Assembly: GCF_004752005.1 (NCBI RefSeq)
Contig: NZ_CP038493.1
Span: 1,264,302 to 1,328,301, forward strand
Origin: Thalassotalea sp. HSM 43
Lineage (GTDB): Bacteria; Pseudomonadota; Gammaproteobacteria; Enterobacterales; Alteromonadaceae
Reading direction: 5' to 3'
DNA: 64,000 nucleotides
Shown: positions 35,845 through 44,488 of the stretch, piece by piece
Numbering within the stretch: the first letter of the stretch is position 1
Layout: each line of letters opens with the position of its first letter
Position numbers and translations under genes: made by a program
Notes under the pieces: model-generated
Told to the model about the DNA's origin: nothing
Seen by the model: the letters and a program-made list of their open reading frames with translations, nothing else
Database searches by the model: none

Positions 35845-37341
35845 GTGACATCAAGTAAACCGTTTTTAATTTTTATCGCGTTTTTATTTATTGCGGGCCT
35901 TTCGAGCATTTATCATCGCCATGCAAAAATGGGGGTACCATTAACCCCGGGTGAACAAGTTGATATATGGCAAATTGAAGCGAGTATTCAATTTACCGGT
36001 TCTGGCGATCCGGTAACGGCGACACTGACACTGCCAAAAGATAATAACTTTGAACTGGTCGATGAGTTTACCGCATCACCAGGTTACGGCATGAACATAG
36101 ATCGTGACGAAGACAACCCTTCAGTCACATGGAGTAAGCGCGAGGCCGAAGGCAAGCAACTGCTGTATTATCAAGCGTCGGTCAAACTTGCGGTTGCACC
36201 TGATCCTATGCCTGCACCAATGACAACCCCAGAACCAGTTCCGTTTGATGAGCCGATGCAAAGCTCATTAGATACCTTATTTGACAGTATTTACGGTAAA
36301 TCAGGCAGTCAATCATCGCTGGTTATACAAGCTCGTAAAGCGCTAAACTCCGATGATCAAGACGTTGCCATTTTAAAATCACAATATTCAAAAACCAAAA
36401 TATTTACCCAGTTAATGTTAATGGCGGATATCCCTTCTCAGCGGGTACGCGGTTTAACCCTTGAAGATGGTCGCCGCAACCAAAGTCTGATTCCATTGGT
36501 GCAACTATACATTAATGATAATTGGCAATTACTCGACATTGAATCAAAATCAATCGACGACGAGTTGCCTGTCTTAGTGTGGCAGCAAGGCGTACCATCA
36601 CTGTTAGACTTAGAAGGCGGTCGCAATTCTAAAGTAAGATTCTCAATCAGTAAAACCACCACCAGCGCGGTTATAGAGGCTAACAACTCGGCCAAACAAG
36701 GCGACTTTTTTGATTTTGGTTTATATCAATTACCACTCGAAGAGCAAAACCTGTTTAAAGGAATATTGTTGCTTCCAGTAGGTGCGCTAGTTGTGGTGTT
36801 TTTACGGGTCATAATCGGCCTAAAATGTAGCGGTACCTTTATGCCGATATTAATCGCCACCTCGTTTATACAAACCGAATTGCTTAACGGCGTCGTTGGT
36901 TTCTTATTAATCGTATCGGCCGGCTTAGTCATTCGATCGTATCTGTCGCATTTGAATTTGCTGCTGGTGTCGAGGATATCAGCCGTGGTCATCGTCGTTA
37001 TTGGTATCATTACCGTGTTTACTGTATTTGCCTTTCGCATGGGCCTTACAGAAGCCCTGACCATCACCTTTTTCCCAATGATTATAATGGCTTGGACCAT
37101 TGAGCGGATGAGTATCCTGTGGGAAGAAGAAGGCGGCAAAGAAGTGCTGATTCAAGGTTCCGGTTCGATGATCGTCGCTATAGTGGCCTACCTCTTAATG
37201 GACAACCATATGATACGTCACTGGGCATTTAACTTTTTAGGTGCTCACGCCATCGTCATGGCATTGATTTTAATGATGGGCCAATACACTGGTTACCGAC
37301 TGTTAGAATTGCGTCGTTTTAAGCCTATGGCTGAAGATTAA
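35845..37341 (+). CDS. inactive transglutaminase-like protein with C-terminal 7TM domain
   Basis: 498 aa with a GTG start preceded by GGTGGAG. One N-terminal transmembrane helix (FLIFIAFLFIAGLSS) leads into a periplasmic region of about 280 residues that resembles the transglutaminase-fold module called inactive because the catalytic residues are lost. From residue about 305 there are seven hydrophobic segments (ILLLPVGALVVVFLRVI onward), matching the 7TM domain described with this module. It is probably a scaffold or transporter-like partner for the ATP-grasp enzyme encoded 17 nt downstream. Confidence 0.85.
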   Translation: MTSSKPFLIFIAFLFIAGLSSIYHRHAKMGVPLTPGEQVDIWQIEASIQFTGSGDPVTATLTLPKDNNFELVDEFTASPGYGMNIDRDEDNPSVTWSKREAEGKQLLYYQASVKLAVAPDPMPAPMTTPEPVPFDEPMQSSLDTLFDSIYGKSGSQSSLVIQARKALNSDDQDVAILKSQYSKTKIFTQLMLMADIPSQRVRGLTLEDGRRNQSLIPLVQLYINDNWQLLDIESKSIDDELPVLVWQQGVPSLLDLEGGRNSKVRFSISKTTTSAVIEANNSAKQGDFFDFGLYQLPLEEQNLFKGILLLPVGALVVVFLRVIIGLKCSGTFMPILIATSFIQTELLNGVVGFLLIVSAGLVIRSYLSHLNLLLVSRISAVVIVVIGIITVFTVFAFRMGLTEALTITFFPMIIMAWTIERMSILWEEEGGKEVLIQGSGSMIVAIVAYLLMDNHMIRHWAFNFLGAHAIVMALILMMGQYTGYRLLELRRFKPMAED

Positions 37342-37358
37342 GGCAAAGGGAGCAGATT

Positions 37359-38309
37359 ATGTTTGATTTTGCCAACCCATTTAAATTGCGCGACCGCGGC
37401 ATTATGGGCATGAACCAACGTAACTTTTCCTACATTGGCCGCTACAACGATCGCGCTTTGTATCCAAATGTCGATGACAAGCTCAAAACCAAGCATTTGG
37501 CGCTAGAGCATGACATTGCGGTACCGGATCTAATTGGTGTTGTGCGCTTCCAATATGAAGTCAATCAGGTATTTAAATTACTGGACCAACACAGTGGCTT
37601 TTGCATAAAACCGGCCAAAGGCAGTGGTGGCAAGGGCATATTGGTTATTCTCAAGACCGATGAAAAAGGCTATATGAAAGCCAGCGGTGAATACGTTCCC
37701 AAAGACGAAGTAATCAGACATTGCAGTAATATTCTCGCCGGCCTATTCAGTTTAGGTGGTGCAGCGGATGTAGCCGTAGTAGAAGCCTTGATTCAGTTCG
37801 ACCCTATTTTTGCCGGATTAAGCCATGAAGGTGTGCCTGATCTTAGGGTAATCGTCTTTCAAGGCTACCCGATGATGTCAATGTTACGTTTGGCGACACA
37901 CGCCAGTGACGGCAAAGCAAATTTACACCAAGGTGCGGTTGGCGTTGGCATCAATATAGCCACAGGTAAAGCCAAACGTGCGGTGCAATACGACAGGCCG
38001 ATAAAAGCTCACCCTGATACCGGTAAAATTTTCGCCGATATTGAAATACATAACTGGGATCGCTTATTAGAGCTTTCTGCTGGCTGTTTTGAAATGTCGG
38101 GGTTGCGCTACCTAGGTGCAGATATCGTTTTAGATAAAGAAAAAGGGCCTATGGTGCTCGAGCTCAACGCTCGCCCTGGTCTGGCCATTCAAATAGCAAA
38201 CGGCATGGGTATGCTGCCTCGTTTGAGACAACTTGAGGCTCTTGACCATCGTCGCCCCAAAAGCGTTGAAGAGCGAGTCGAATATGCCAAAACCCACTTT
38301 AGTGACTAA
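37359..38309 (+). CDS. alpha-L-glutamate ligase-like ATP-grasp protein (TIGR02291-type)
   Basis: 316 aa. ATP-grasp features are the phosphate-binding loop FCIKPAKGSGGKGILVI (about residue 80), the EALIQFDPIFAGL acidic segment and the Mg-binding ELNARPGLAIQIANG near residue 270. It belongs to the RimK-related group annotated alpha-L-glutamate ligase-like, expected to form an amide bond between an amino acid and a carboxyl acceptor. It has no signal and is therefore cytoplasmic. AAGGGAG precedes the ATG. In comparative-genomics work this ligase, the inactive transglutaminase and the retropepsin form a conserved triad. Confidence 0.9.
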   Translation: MFDFANPFKLRDRGIMGMNQRNFSYIGRYNDRALYPNVDDKLKTKHLALEHDIAVPDLIGVVRFQYEVNQVFKLLDQHSGFCIKPAKGSGGKGILVILKTDEKGYMKASGEYVPKDEVIRHCSNILAGLFSLGGAADVAVVEALIQFDPIFAGLSHEGVPDLRVIVFQGYPMMSMLRLATHASDGKANLHQGAVGVGINIATGKAKRAVQYDRPIKAHPDTGKIFADIEIHNWDRLLELSAGCFEMSGLRYLGADIVLDKEKGPMVLELNARPGLAIQIANGMGMLPRLRQLEALDHRRPKSVEERVEYAKTHFSD

Positions 38310-40146
38310 CCTAACCATTCATTTGGTTACGACTTTATTGATCTTTACATCTGCGTTTAGTGCAACGACTTTTGCTGCATCAAAAAAACAACAGCCAGTA
38401 ACATTTGGTGAAGATATTGCAATGCGTTGTGTTGAACTGCACGATAAGTTAAACCAACCGGTAGCCATTACCGCAAAAGACAGTTTTGACGGCAACATCC
38501 AACAACTCGAACAAATATTGACCCCCGCATACAACCTATTATTCGAAAGTTTTTTGTACGCTAACGTGTTATCAGATAGCAAGTTAATTAAAGCCGCAGA
38601 ACAATGTCAGCTGTCCGCAGCGGTCAATATTGATGCCTTTCTCGGCAGTCAAACCGTTACCTCAGTGCTTGATAATGCTGAACCATACGCAAAAACGCCT
38701 TTGCAAATACGGGTGTTAAAAAAATATCGATATCGCAATAAATTGCTTGGTAATGAAGATTTTGCGAGTTTAAAAGCGCAAGGCAAAGAAGCGTCCGTGC
38801 TTTTTCGTAAAGGCACAAAAGATAAAGTAAAAGAAAAATTTAAGCTGCCACCAAATTGTGCCAATGGTTTGGAAGATAAGTACAAAAAACGATACGTCAA
38901 AAATGACCGAATTGATGCCCAAATTGAAGGTTCAACCTATGCCACATTTATCAGACGATTACCTGATGAACAGTGCCGTAAAATGGCCTACGCCCAATAT
39001 CAGGGACGACATAGCAAGACCAATCAAGAGCATTTATTCGACATGTTAAGTTTGCGCGATCAAAGTGGCAAAGCCCTCGGTTTTGATAATTACGCACAAT
39101 TGCAGTTGCAATCAACCATGATCGAGTCGCCCAAAGATGTAGAGGCGTTTTTAAAAGGTATTGTAAAAAAAGAGCCTGAAGCGCCAGCGCCTTGGAACTT
39201 TTACTATCTCCAAGAGCAACAAGAAGAACTCGAAAAAACTAACGACGTCAACGAAAGTTTAACCCCAGAACAAGCTCATCAAGGTTTATTTACCTTACTC
39301 GAAACCGAGTTTGGCCTGCAGGTAAGAAAACTGGACGAACCGGCTTGGCATAAAAGCGTCTCAGTTTACATGCTAAAACAGGCGGGTGAGCAAGGTAAAG
39401 ACATCGGTAAGTTTTATCTTGATTTGTATCCACGCAAGAAAAAATACCCCAACAATCGACATCGGGCGATGCGCCGCGGTATCACTGATGTGCAAATGCC
39501 CGTCAGCGCATTAATCCTCAACCTTCCAGAAGATGAATGGCAACAAACCCACCTGAAATCGTTTTTTCACGAATTTGGTCATCTGTTGCACAACTTAGTC
39601 TCAATTCAGCCATACCATGTTGTTGCCGGTATCAGTATTGAGCGAGATCTTGTTGAGATGCCTGCCAAGTGGTTTGAATGGTTAAGTTTTGATCCGGCAA
39701 TGCAAAAACGCATGTTTGGTAAAGTAGTTGCCACAACCGAGAAGCCTGATACCGGCACCAAATTTAGACTGAGATTATTTAAAGCAGCACAAGGTTTGGC
39801 CTTTTACTCACAACCTGTGACCGCAGCCAACATTGAACAGATAAACGCTAAACTCTCACAAATTTATCTCGGCCACCCTTATCCTAAGGGCGCATCAAAC
39901 CAATATAGTTTTTCTCATTTAGGGACTTATGGGCCGCGATATTACAGCTATATTTGGTCAGAAGCCATTGCTCGACGCTTACTCGAAGACTATATGGCTA
40001 AACGATACACTGGCGAAGATTACCTGCATTTTTTGTTTGAACAAGGTAGCAGTATCAAAATGACAGAAATGATTTCTAAACTGTATAAAAAGCCGGTAAC
40101 ACTGCAAGACATCATTTTATGGGTGGCAAATGAAAAAGATCTTTAA
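38284..40146 (+). CDS. exported M3-family zinc metallopeptidase (thimet oligopeptidase-like)
   Basis: 620 aa from the ATG at 38284, which lies inside the end of the ATP-grasp gene (26-nt overlap) and starts a signal peptide (hydrophobic run LTIHLVTTLLIFTSAFSAT, then FAASKK). The catalytic zinc motif is HEFGH at 429-433 and the third ligand is E458 in LVEMPAKW, as in M3 oligopeptidases. These cleave short peptides inside a closed chamber. Most bacterial M3 enzymes are cytosolic, so a secreted one in this operon is notable: it may trim peptides made or displayed by the cluster. Confidence 0.88.
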   Translation: MPKPTLVTNLTIHLVTTLLIFTSAFSATTFAASKKQQPVTFGEDIAMRCVELHDKLNQPVAITAKDSFDGNIQQLEQILTPAYNLLFESFLYANVLSDSKLIKAAEQCQLSAAVNIDAFLGSQTVTSVLDNAEPYAKTPLQIRVLKKYRYRNKLLGNEDFASLKAQGKEASVLFRKGTKDKVKEKFKLPPNCANGLEDKYKKRYVKNDRIDAQIEGSTYATFIRRLPDEQCRKMAYAQYQGRHSKTNQEHLFDMLSLRDQSGKALGFDNYAQLQLQSTMIESPKDVEAFLKGIVKKEPEAPAPWNFYYLQEQQEELEKTNDVNESLTPEQAHQGLFTLLETEFGLQVRKLDEPAWHKSVSVYMLKQAGEQGKDIGKFYLDLYPRKKKYPNNRHRAMRRGITDVQMPVSALILNLPEDEWQQTHLKSFFHEFGHLLHNLVSIQPYHVVAGISIERDLVEMPAKWFEWLSFDPAMQKRMFGKVVATTEKPDTGTKFRLRLFKAAQGLAFYSQPVTAANIEQINAKLSQIYLGHPYPKGASNQYSFSHLGTYGPRYYSYIWSEAIARRLLEDYMAKRYTGEDYLHFLFEQGSSIKMTEMISKLYKKPVTLQDIILWVANEKDL

Positions 40147-41227
40147 CTCACTATTGTGCGGATTATCACTAAGTCTTGTCAGTCTAGTCGCCTGCGCCGA
40201 ACAGACCGACAAACTAAGTTATGACGATGTTGCCAGTAAAATAAAATATACCTTTGAAAGCAACCTATTTCAGTTACCGCCGCGTACTCAAGGACACTAT
40301 GGAATTCGTCTTTATCGAATGACGGGCGACAATAAATACCTCGCATCGGCGTTATACGATTACTATGTCGTTAACGACCGCATGCACGCCATCCTGCCGT
40401 ACCTTGATAACCCAGGTTATATTGAACAAAGTGCGAAGAGATTAACCGATGCGATGAGCAAAGGAACCCGTGGTAAAGCCCGCCGCAAAGCGCTAGAAAA
40501 TTACCCTGAATTTATTTTCTATGCCGACGAGCTACTGCGTTATGCGGCAAGGTTGGACGAATTTGGCGTGGCTTTGCCAGAGCAAGTCACTAGCACCCTA
40601 AAAAACTACGACTTTCTGCCGGGCCTTACGGATAAAACCATGATTAGAGCTTGGGCTGCGCAATTGGCAAATTACGTCTATTGGTTAAAACAGCTAGGTA
40701 TTGCAGACTACAGCAAACAATACAAAGAGGCCTTTATTGCCGCCTACCCAGATGCCGAAGACCACGAATTATCGCGTTGGCATTTTCGCAATAAACTGTA
40801 TGGCTTAACTCACTTTATCTTCGCCGCATCAAGCTATTATCAACAGTACGTCAGTAAAGATGAATTTGGCTGGATCCTTAACTATTTTAGCAAAAATGAA
40901 CAACGTATTATGAAAGACTCGACCGACGATATTATGGCGGAAGTTGGTATCAGTTACTTGCTGATGAAAGAAAAGTCACACCCTATGGTCGGTAAAGCAA
41001 AAGACTCTTTAGTTGAGGCATTTAATGAACAAGCGGGCATGATACCAAGTGTCTCTGGAAAAATAGACCTTGCCAGTGGCGAACACCGTAATGTGCTTGC
41101 TTATATGCTATACACCTGGCCAGAAGAATTAACTGAGGGACCTTTCTTCCACCAAATTCATGGTGTGCAGAGATACATACCGGCGCACAATTTTGAAATC
41201 GAAGACGAACATGACGGAGAACATTAA
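40130..41227 (+). CDS. exported DUF3541-like protein, copy 1
   Basis: 365 aa. The signal peptide MKKIFNSLLCGLSLSLVSL ends near VACAEQ. The mature part is all-helical in appearance with aromatic-rich blocks: HYGIRLYRMTGDNKY, AAQLANYVYWLK, NKLYGLTHFIF, DIMAEVGISYLL and GEHRNVLAYMLY. I associate this pattern with DUF3541, function unknown; repeated helical pairs with conserved His, Glu and Trp suggest an alpha/alpha-toroid, but no catalytic site can be assigned. The ATG overlaps the M3 peptidase gene by 17 nt and has GGTGG just upstream. Confidence 0.75.
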   Translation: MKKIFNSLLCGLSLSLVSLVACAEQTDKLSYDDVASKIKYTFESNLFQLPPRTQGHYGIRLYRMTGDNKYLASALYDYYVVNDRMHAILPYLDNPGYIEQSAKRLTDAMSKGTRGKARRKALENYPEFIFYADELLRYAARLDEFGVALPEQVTSTLKNYDFLPGLTDKTMIRAWAAQLANYVYWLKQLGIADYSKQYKEAFIAAYPDAEDHELSRWHFRNKLYGLTHFIFAASSYYQQYVSKDEFGWILNYFSKNEQRIMKDSTDDIMAEVGISYLLMKEKSHPMVGKAKDSLVEAFNEQAGMIPSVSGKIDLASGEHRNVLAYMLYTWPEELTEGPFFHQIHGVQRYIPAHNFEIEDEHDGEH

Positions 41228-41228
41228 G

Positions 41229-42317
41229 ATGAAACGTTTTTTCACCTGTTCTGTATTAGCCGCGACATTATTTTTTGCTGTGGCGAGTCCGTCACGTTCT
41301 GAGGATCGTGCTGAACAAGATCTTGCAGAACAATACAAACTCACCGCAGAGCGTATTCGCAACAACTACGACAGCAATTATGTGCGCCTAGCGACGTATG
41401 CTCAAAATCATTACGCAGTAAGAATGTACCGCCTAACCGGCGAGGCGTATTATGCGCAACAATCAGGTGCTGAGGTATATCAAATTACCGATCGCCTAAA
41501 TATGTACGCCGATAATCTTAGCAACAGCAAGTGGCGTGAGCAGCAAGCGCAAAAAATGATTGATCGCTTATCTAATACTCGTCGCAGCAAGTTGCGTAAA
41601 AAGACACTGCAAGGAACCGGTGATAAACGCTTTGCCTTGTATTTAATTTATCAAATGGCAAAGCTCAATGAATATGGTTTAAAACACCCAGCGCATGAAC
41701 AGTTTGTCAATTATCTAAAGCACGCAGATTTGCATGACTTTATGATGTCTGCGGATTTTATTCATGCCTATGCGGCGCAAGTCGCTAATTACGTTTATTG
41801 GTTAAAATACATCGGCGTGGTCGATTGGACAGGAGATTTACGTTCGGCTTTTGAGAACGCCTATCCAGACGATAAAGATGACCAATTAAGTAAGAATCAA
41901 TTCAACAACAAGCTCTACGGCCTTACCCATATCGTCCTAGCAGACAGTAATTATTACCAGCAAATGGTATCCAAAGAAAAGCATGCGTGGATTCTCGACT
42001 ATTTTGAAAAGCGCCAACAGCGCATAGAAGAGAAATCAAAAGAAGACATTCAAGCCGAGATTGGCTTGTGCTATCTATTGGCAGGCTTAAACGACCACCC
42101 AACGTTGGCGGCAATGCAGCGTGAGATTAATGACGCCGTTGATCCGGAAAAAAATATGGTGCTATCCATCAGTGGCAGCGATAGCCTTAGCTATGGTGAG
42201 CATCGTAATGTATTAGCATATGCCTTGTTGAACTGGCCAAAGAAATTACATCAAGGGCCATTCTTACTCGAAGACAAAAAGATGAAAGCCAGTTTACCTT
42301 TGGTCTATCAACAGTAA
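41229..42317 (+). CDS. exported DUF3541-like protein, copy 2
   Basis: 362 aa, beginning at the ATG 2 nt after the previous stop, with GGAG upstream. The signal peptide is MKRFFTCSVLAATLFFAVA. It shares all main blocks with the preceding protein: HYAVRMYRLTGEAYY, AAQVANYVYWLK, NKLYGLTHIVL, NYYQQMVSKE, DIQAEIGLCYLL and GEHRNVLAYALL. It is therefore a tandem paralogue that has diverged considerably. It is the last gene of the run and is followed within 4 nt by a strong terminator. Confidence 0.75.
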   Translation: MKRFFTCSVLAATLFFAVASPSRSEDRAEQDLAEQYKLTAERIRNNYDSNYVRLATYAQNHYAVRMYRLTGEAYYAQQSGAEVYQITDRLNMYADNLSNSKWREQQAQKMIDRLSNTRRSKLRKKTLQGTGDKRFALYLIYQMAKLNEYGLKHPAHEQFVNYLKHADLHDFMMSADFIHAYAAQVANYVYWLKYIGVVDWTGDLRSAFENAYPDDKDDQLSKNQFNNKLYGLTHIVLADSNYYQQMVSKEKHAWILDYFEKRQQRIEEKSKEDIQAEIGLCYLLAGLNDHPTLAAMQREINDAVDPEKNMVLSISGSDSLSYGEHRNVLAYALLNWPKKLHQGPFLLEDKKMKASLPLVYQQ

Positions 42318-42320
42318 ATA

Positions 42321-42344
42321 AAAAGCGGCCAAACGGCCGCTTTT
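42321..42344 (+). terminator. intrinsic terminator of the six-gene peptidase/ligase operon
   Basis: AAAAGCGGCC (42321-42330) pairs with GGCCGCTTTT (42335-42344) across the tetraloop AAAC, giving a GC-rich stem immediately after the last stop codon. Confidence 0.9.
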
Positions 42345-42467
42345 AACATCGCCTCATCAAAGCAGCATTGCAGTTAAAAAACTTTCACTTGTTCGTTATC
42401 GAACAACCGTTATACTAGTAGTCAGATTCCCAAGAAAAACCTTAATAAAGGAATTTTGGAGCCCAAA

Positions 42468-42953
42468 ATGCAATACAATACATCTGAGTTATGCAACCTT
42501 TATGGTGACTCAATTGACGTACTCGAACCTATGCTAAGTAACTACGGTGGACGTAGTTCTTTTGGCGGTGTTGTGGTGACCATTAAATGCTTTGAGTCAA
42601 ATGGCTTGATCAGTGACATGGTTGAACAAGATGGCAGCGGTAAAGTACTGGTTATTGATGGTGGCGGTTCCACTCGCCGTGCGTTGATTGACTCATACAT
42701 AGCAGAAACGGCTGAGAAAAACGGTTGGGAAGGCATTGTTTGTTACGGCAGCGTGCGCGAAGTCGACCAGTTAGAAGATATCGACATGGGTATTCAAGCC
42801 ATGATTTCGATTCCTGTCGGTGCCGATGACACCAATGTTGGTGAGGTCGACGTCGCGGTCAATTTCGCCAGCGTTACGATTTTACCGGACGATCATATCT
42901 ACGCAGATAACACCGGTATCATATTATCCCAAGACCCACTTGATATTGAATAA
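42468..42953 (+). CDS. rraA: ribonuclease E activity regulator RraA
   Basis: 161 aa from the ATG at 42468, the same length as E. coli RraA; GGAG lies 8 nt upstream (an in-frame TTG at 42456 was rejected). The family blocks [36 protein letters not shown] and [18 protein letters not shown] are present. It binds RNase E and dampens mRNA decay; the fold is that of a methyltransferase-like/aldolase relative without that activity. It is monocistronic and ends at a bidirectional terminator. Confidence 0.95.
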   Translation: MQYNTSELCNLYGDSIDVLEPMLSNYGGRSSFGGVVVTIKCFESNGLISDMVEQDGSGKVLVIDGGGSTRRALIDSYIAETAEKNGWEGIVCYGSVREVDQLEDIDMGIQAMISIPVGADDTNVGEVDVAVNFASVTILPDDHIYADNTGIILSQDPLDIE

Positions 42954-42989
42954 CAGCATAATTAACATCGCTGGGTATTAATAGATTAA

Positions 42990-43025
42990 AAAAAGGGCTA
43001 GCGTAAATAACGCCAGCCCTTTTTT
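42990..43025. terminator. bidirectional intrinsic terminator between rraA and hutI
   Basis: An AGGGCT-A-GCG arm (42994-43003) pairs with CGC-C-AGCCCT (43011-43020) around a 7-nt loop with one A/C mismatch. An A-run precedes it and a T-run follows, so it can act in both directions. Confidence 0.85.
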
Positions 43026-43053
43026 ATGCAATATACAATGTAAAATCAGAGAG

Positions 43054-44289
43054 TTAAGATACCTTTTGGCCACCTTTATACAGTGCAGCTAATGGGTTAA
43101 CACCATATTGATAACAAAGCTCCGCCGGTTGCTTAATATCCCACATAGCAATATCCGCATCCATACCAATGGCTAACTCACCAACTTTATCATCAATGCC
43201 CAATGCACGAGCTGCATTACAGGTCACCCCAGCTAGCGCCTCGTTTGGTGTCATACGAAACAAGGTACATGCCATATTGAGCATTAATTGAATCGAGTTA
43301 ATCGGCGATGAACCAGGGTTTGCATCACTGGCAATCGCCATACGCACGTTATTATCACGCAGGGTCTGTAAAGGCGGTAATTTGGTTTCACGTAAAAAAT
43401 AGAACGCGCCCGGCAATAACACTGCAACCATACCCGCACCGCTCATGGCTTTTGCACCAGACTCGGACAAATACTCCAAATGATCACTTGATAATGCGTT
43501 ATAACGCGCCGCCAATTCGCTGCCGCCTAAATCAGATAACTGCTCTGCATGTACCTTGACACGAATGCCATGTTCACTGGCGGCTGTAAATACTGCTTCG
43601 GTTTGCTCGATGTTAAAGCCAATTCCTTCACAAAAGACATCAACGGCATCAGCGAGCCCTTGTTTTGCTACCTCTGGGATCATGGTATTGCATACTAAGT
43701 CAATATAACCATCGCTATCACCTTGATATTCCGTAGGTAATGCATGCGCCCCTAAAAAGGTTTTCTCAATGCTCACCGGTAAGGCTTGGCCCAATCGTTT
43801 GGCAACTCTAAGCATTTTTAATTCAGTATCTAAATCAAGACCGTAACCAGATTTTATTTCTAGGCTAGTAACCCCTTCATTATGTAACGCATTCAAGCGC
43901 TTAAATGCACTGGCATAGAGTTCATCTTCACTGGCCGCGCGAGTTGCTTTAACCGTAGACACAATACCGCCGCCACTTTCGGCGATCTCTTCGTAGCTCG
44001 CACCTTGTAAACGCATTTCAAATTCATTGGCACGATTGCCGCCGTATACAATATGGGTATGACAATCTATTAGCCCAGGTGTTAACCACATGCCGTGCAC
44101 ATCAACGACCTCTACGGCATCACTTAATGTCGGTAACACACTCATATGACCTAACCAAGCGATCTTACCATCCGCTATTGCCAACGCCGCATTCTCAAGG
44201 GTGCCGTAAGACGTAGCCGCTTGGGTCATGGTCGCAATATTGGCGTTGATAAACACCGTTTGCCAAGAGTGAGACAATACTGATTGCAT
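43054..44289 (-). CDS. hutI: imidazolonepropionase
   Basis: 411 aa from the ATG at 44289, which has AAAGGA 7 nt upstream; a longer frame to 44418 is not supported by the family. HutI hydrolyses imidazolonepropionate to N-formimino-glutamate, third step of histidine degradation. The amidohydrolase metal ligands are visible in [27 protein letters not shown] and [13 protein letters not shown]. It is separated from hutHU by about 3.7 kb and lies divergent to a TonB receptor. No HutC-type TGTATATACA site was found before it. Confidence 0.95.
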   Translation of the reverse strand: MQSVLSHSWQTVFINANIATMTQAATSYGTLENAALAIADGKIAWLGHMSVLPTLSDAVEVVDVHGMWLTPGLIDCHTHIVYGGNRANEFEMRLQGASYEEIAESGGGIVSTVKATRAASEDELYASAFKRLNALHNEGVTSLEIKSGYGLDLDTELKMLRVAKRLGQALPVSIEKTFLGAHALPTEYQGDSDGYIDLVCNTMIPEVAKQGLADAVDVFCEGIGFNIEQTEAVFTAASEHGIRVKVHAEQLSDLGGSELAARYNALSSDHLEYLSESGAKAMSGAGMVAVLLPGAFYFLRETKLPPLQTLRDNNVRMAIASDANPGSSPINSIQLMLNMACTLFRMTPNEALAGVTCNAARALGIDDKVGELAIGMDADIAMWDIKQPAELCYQYGVNPLAALYKGGQKVS

Positions 44290-44488
44290 GAGTAATCCTT
44301 TCAAATATTGATATCTGTAATTGCCCGCTATTGTACGGTGCAAGCTGTTTTGGAGCAAATATAAAGCGTTAAAAGCAGACAGCATTTTGCCAAGCAATGT
44401 GTACGAGCGACAATGCAACAGATAGCATCTTAGATATTCCGTTTTATTGTTTAGTTTTACTGTTAACTTTCATTTAACAAGTGTTAGT

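Noticed and set aside
44290-44418. 43-residue N-terminal extension of HutI
   Set aside because: Not conserved in the family, while the ATG at 44289 has a good AAAGGA site.
44290-44488. Fur box or HutC site between hutI and the TonB receptor
   Set aside because: No GATAAT-type repeats and no TGTATATACA dyad were found.
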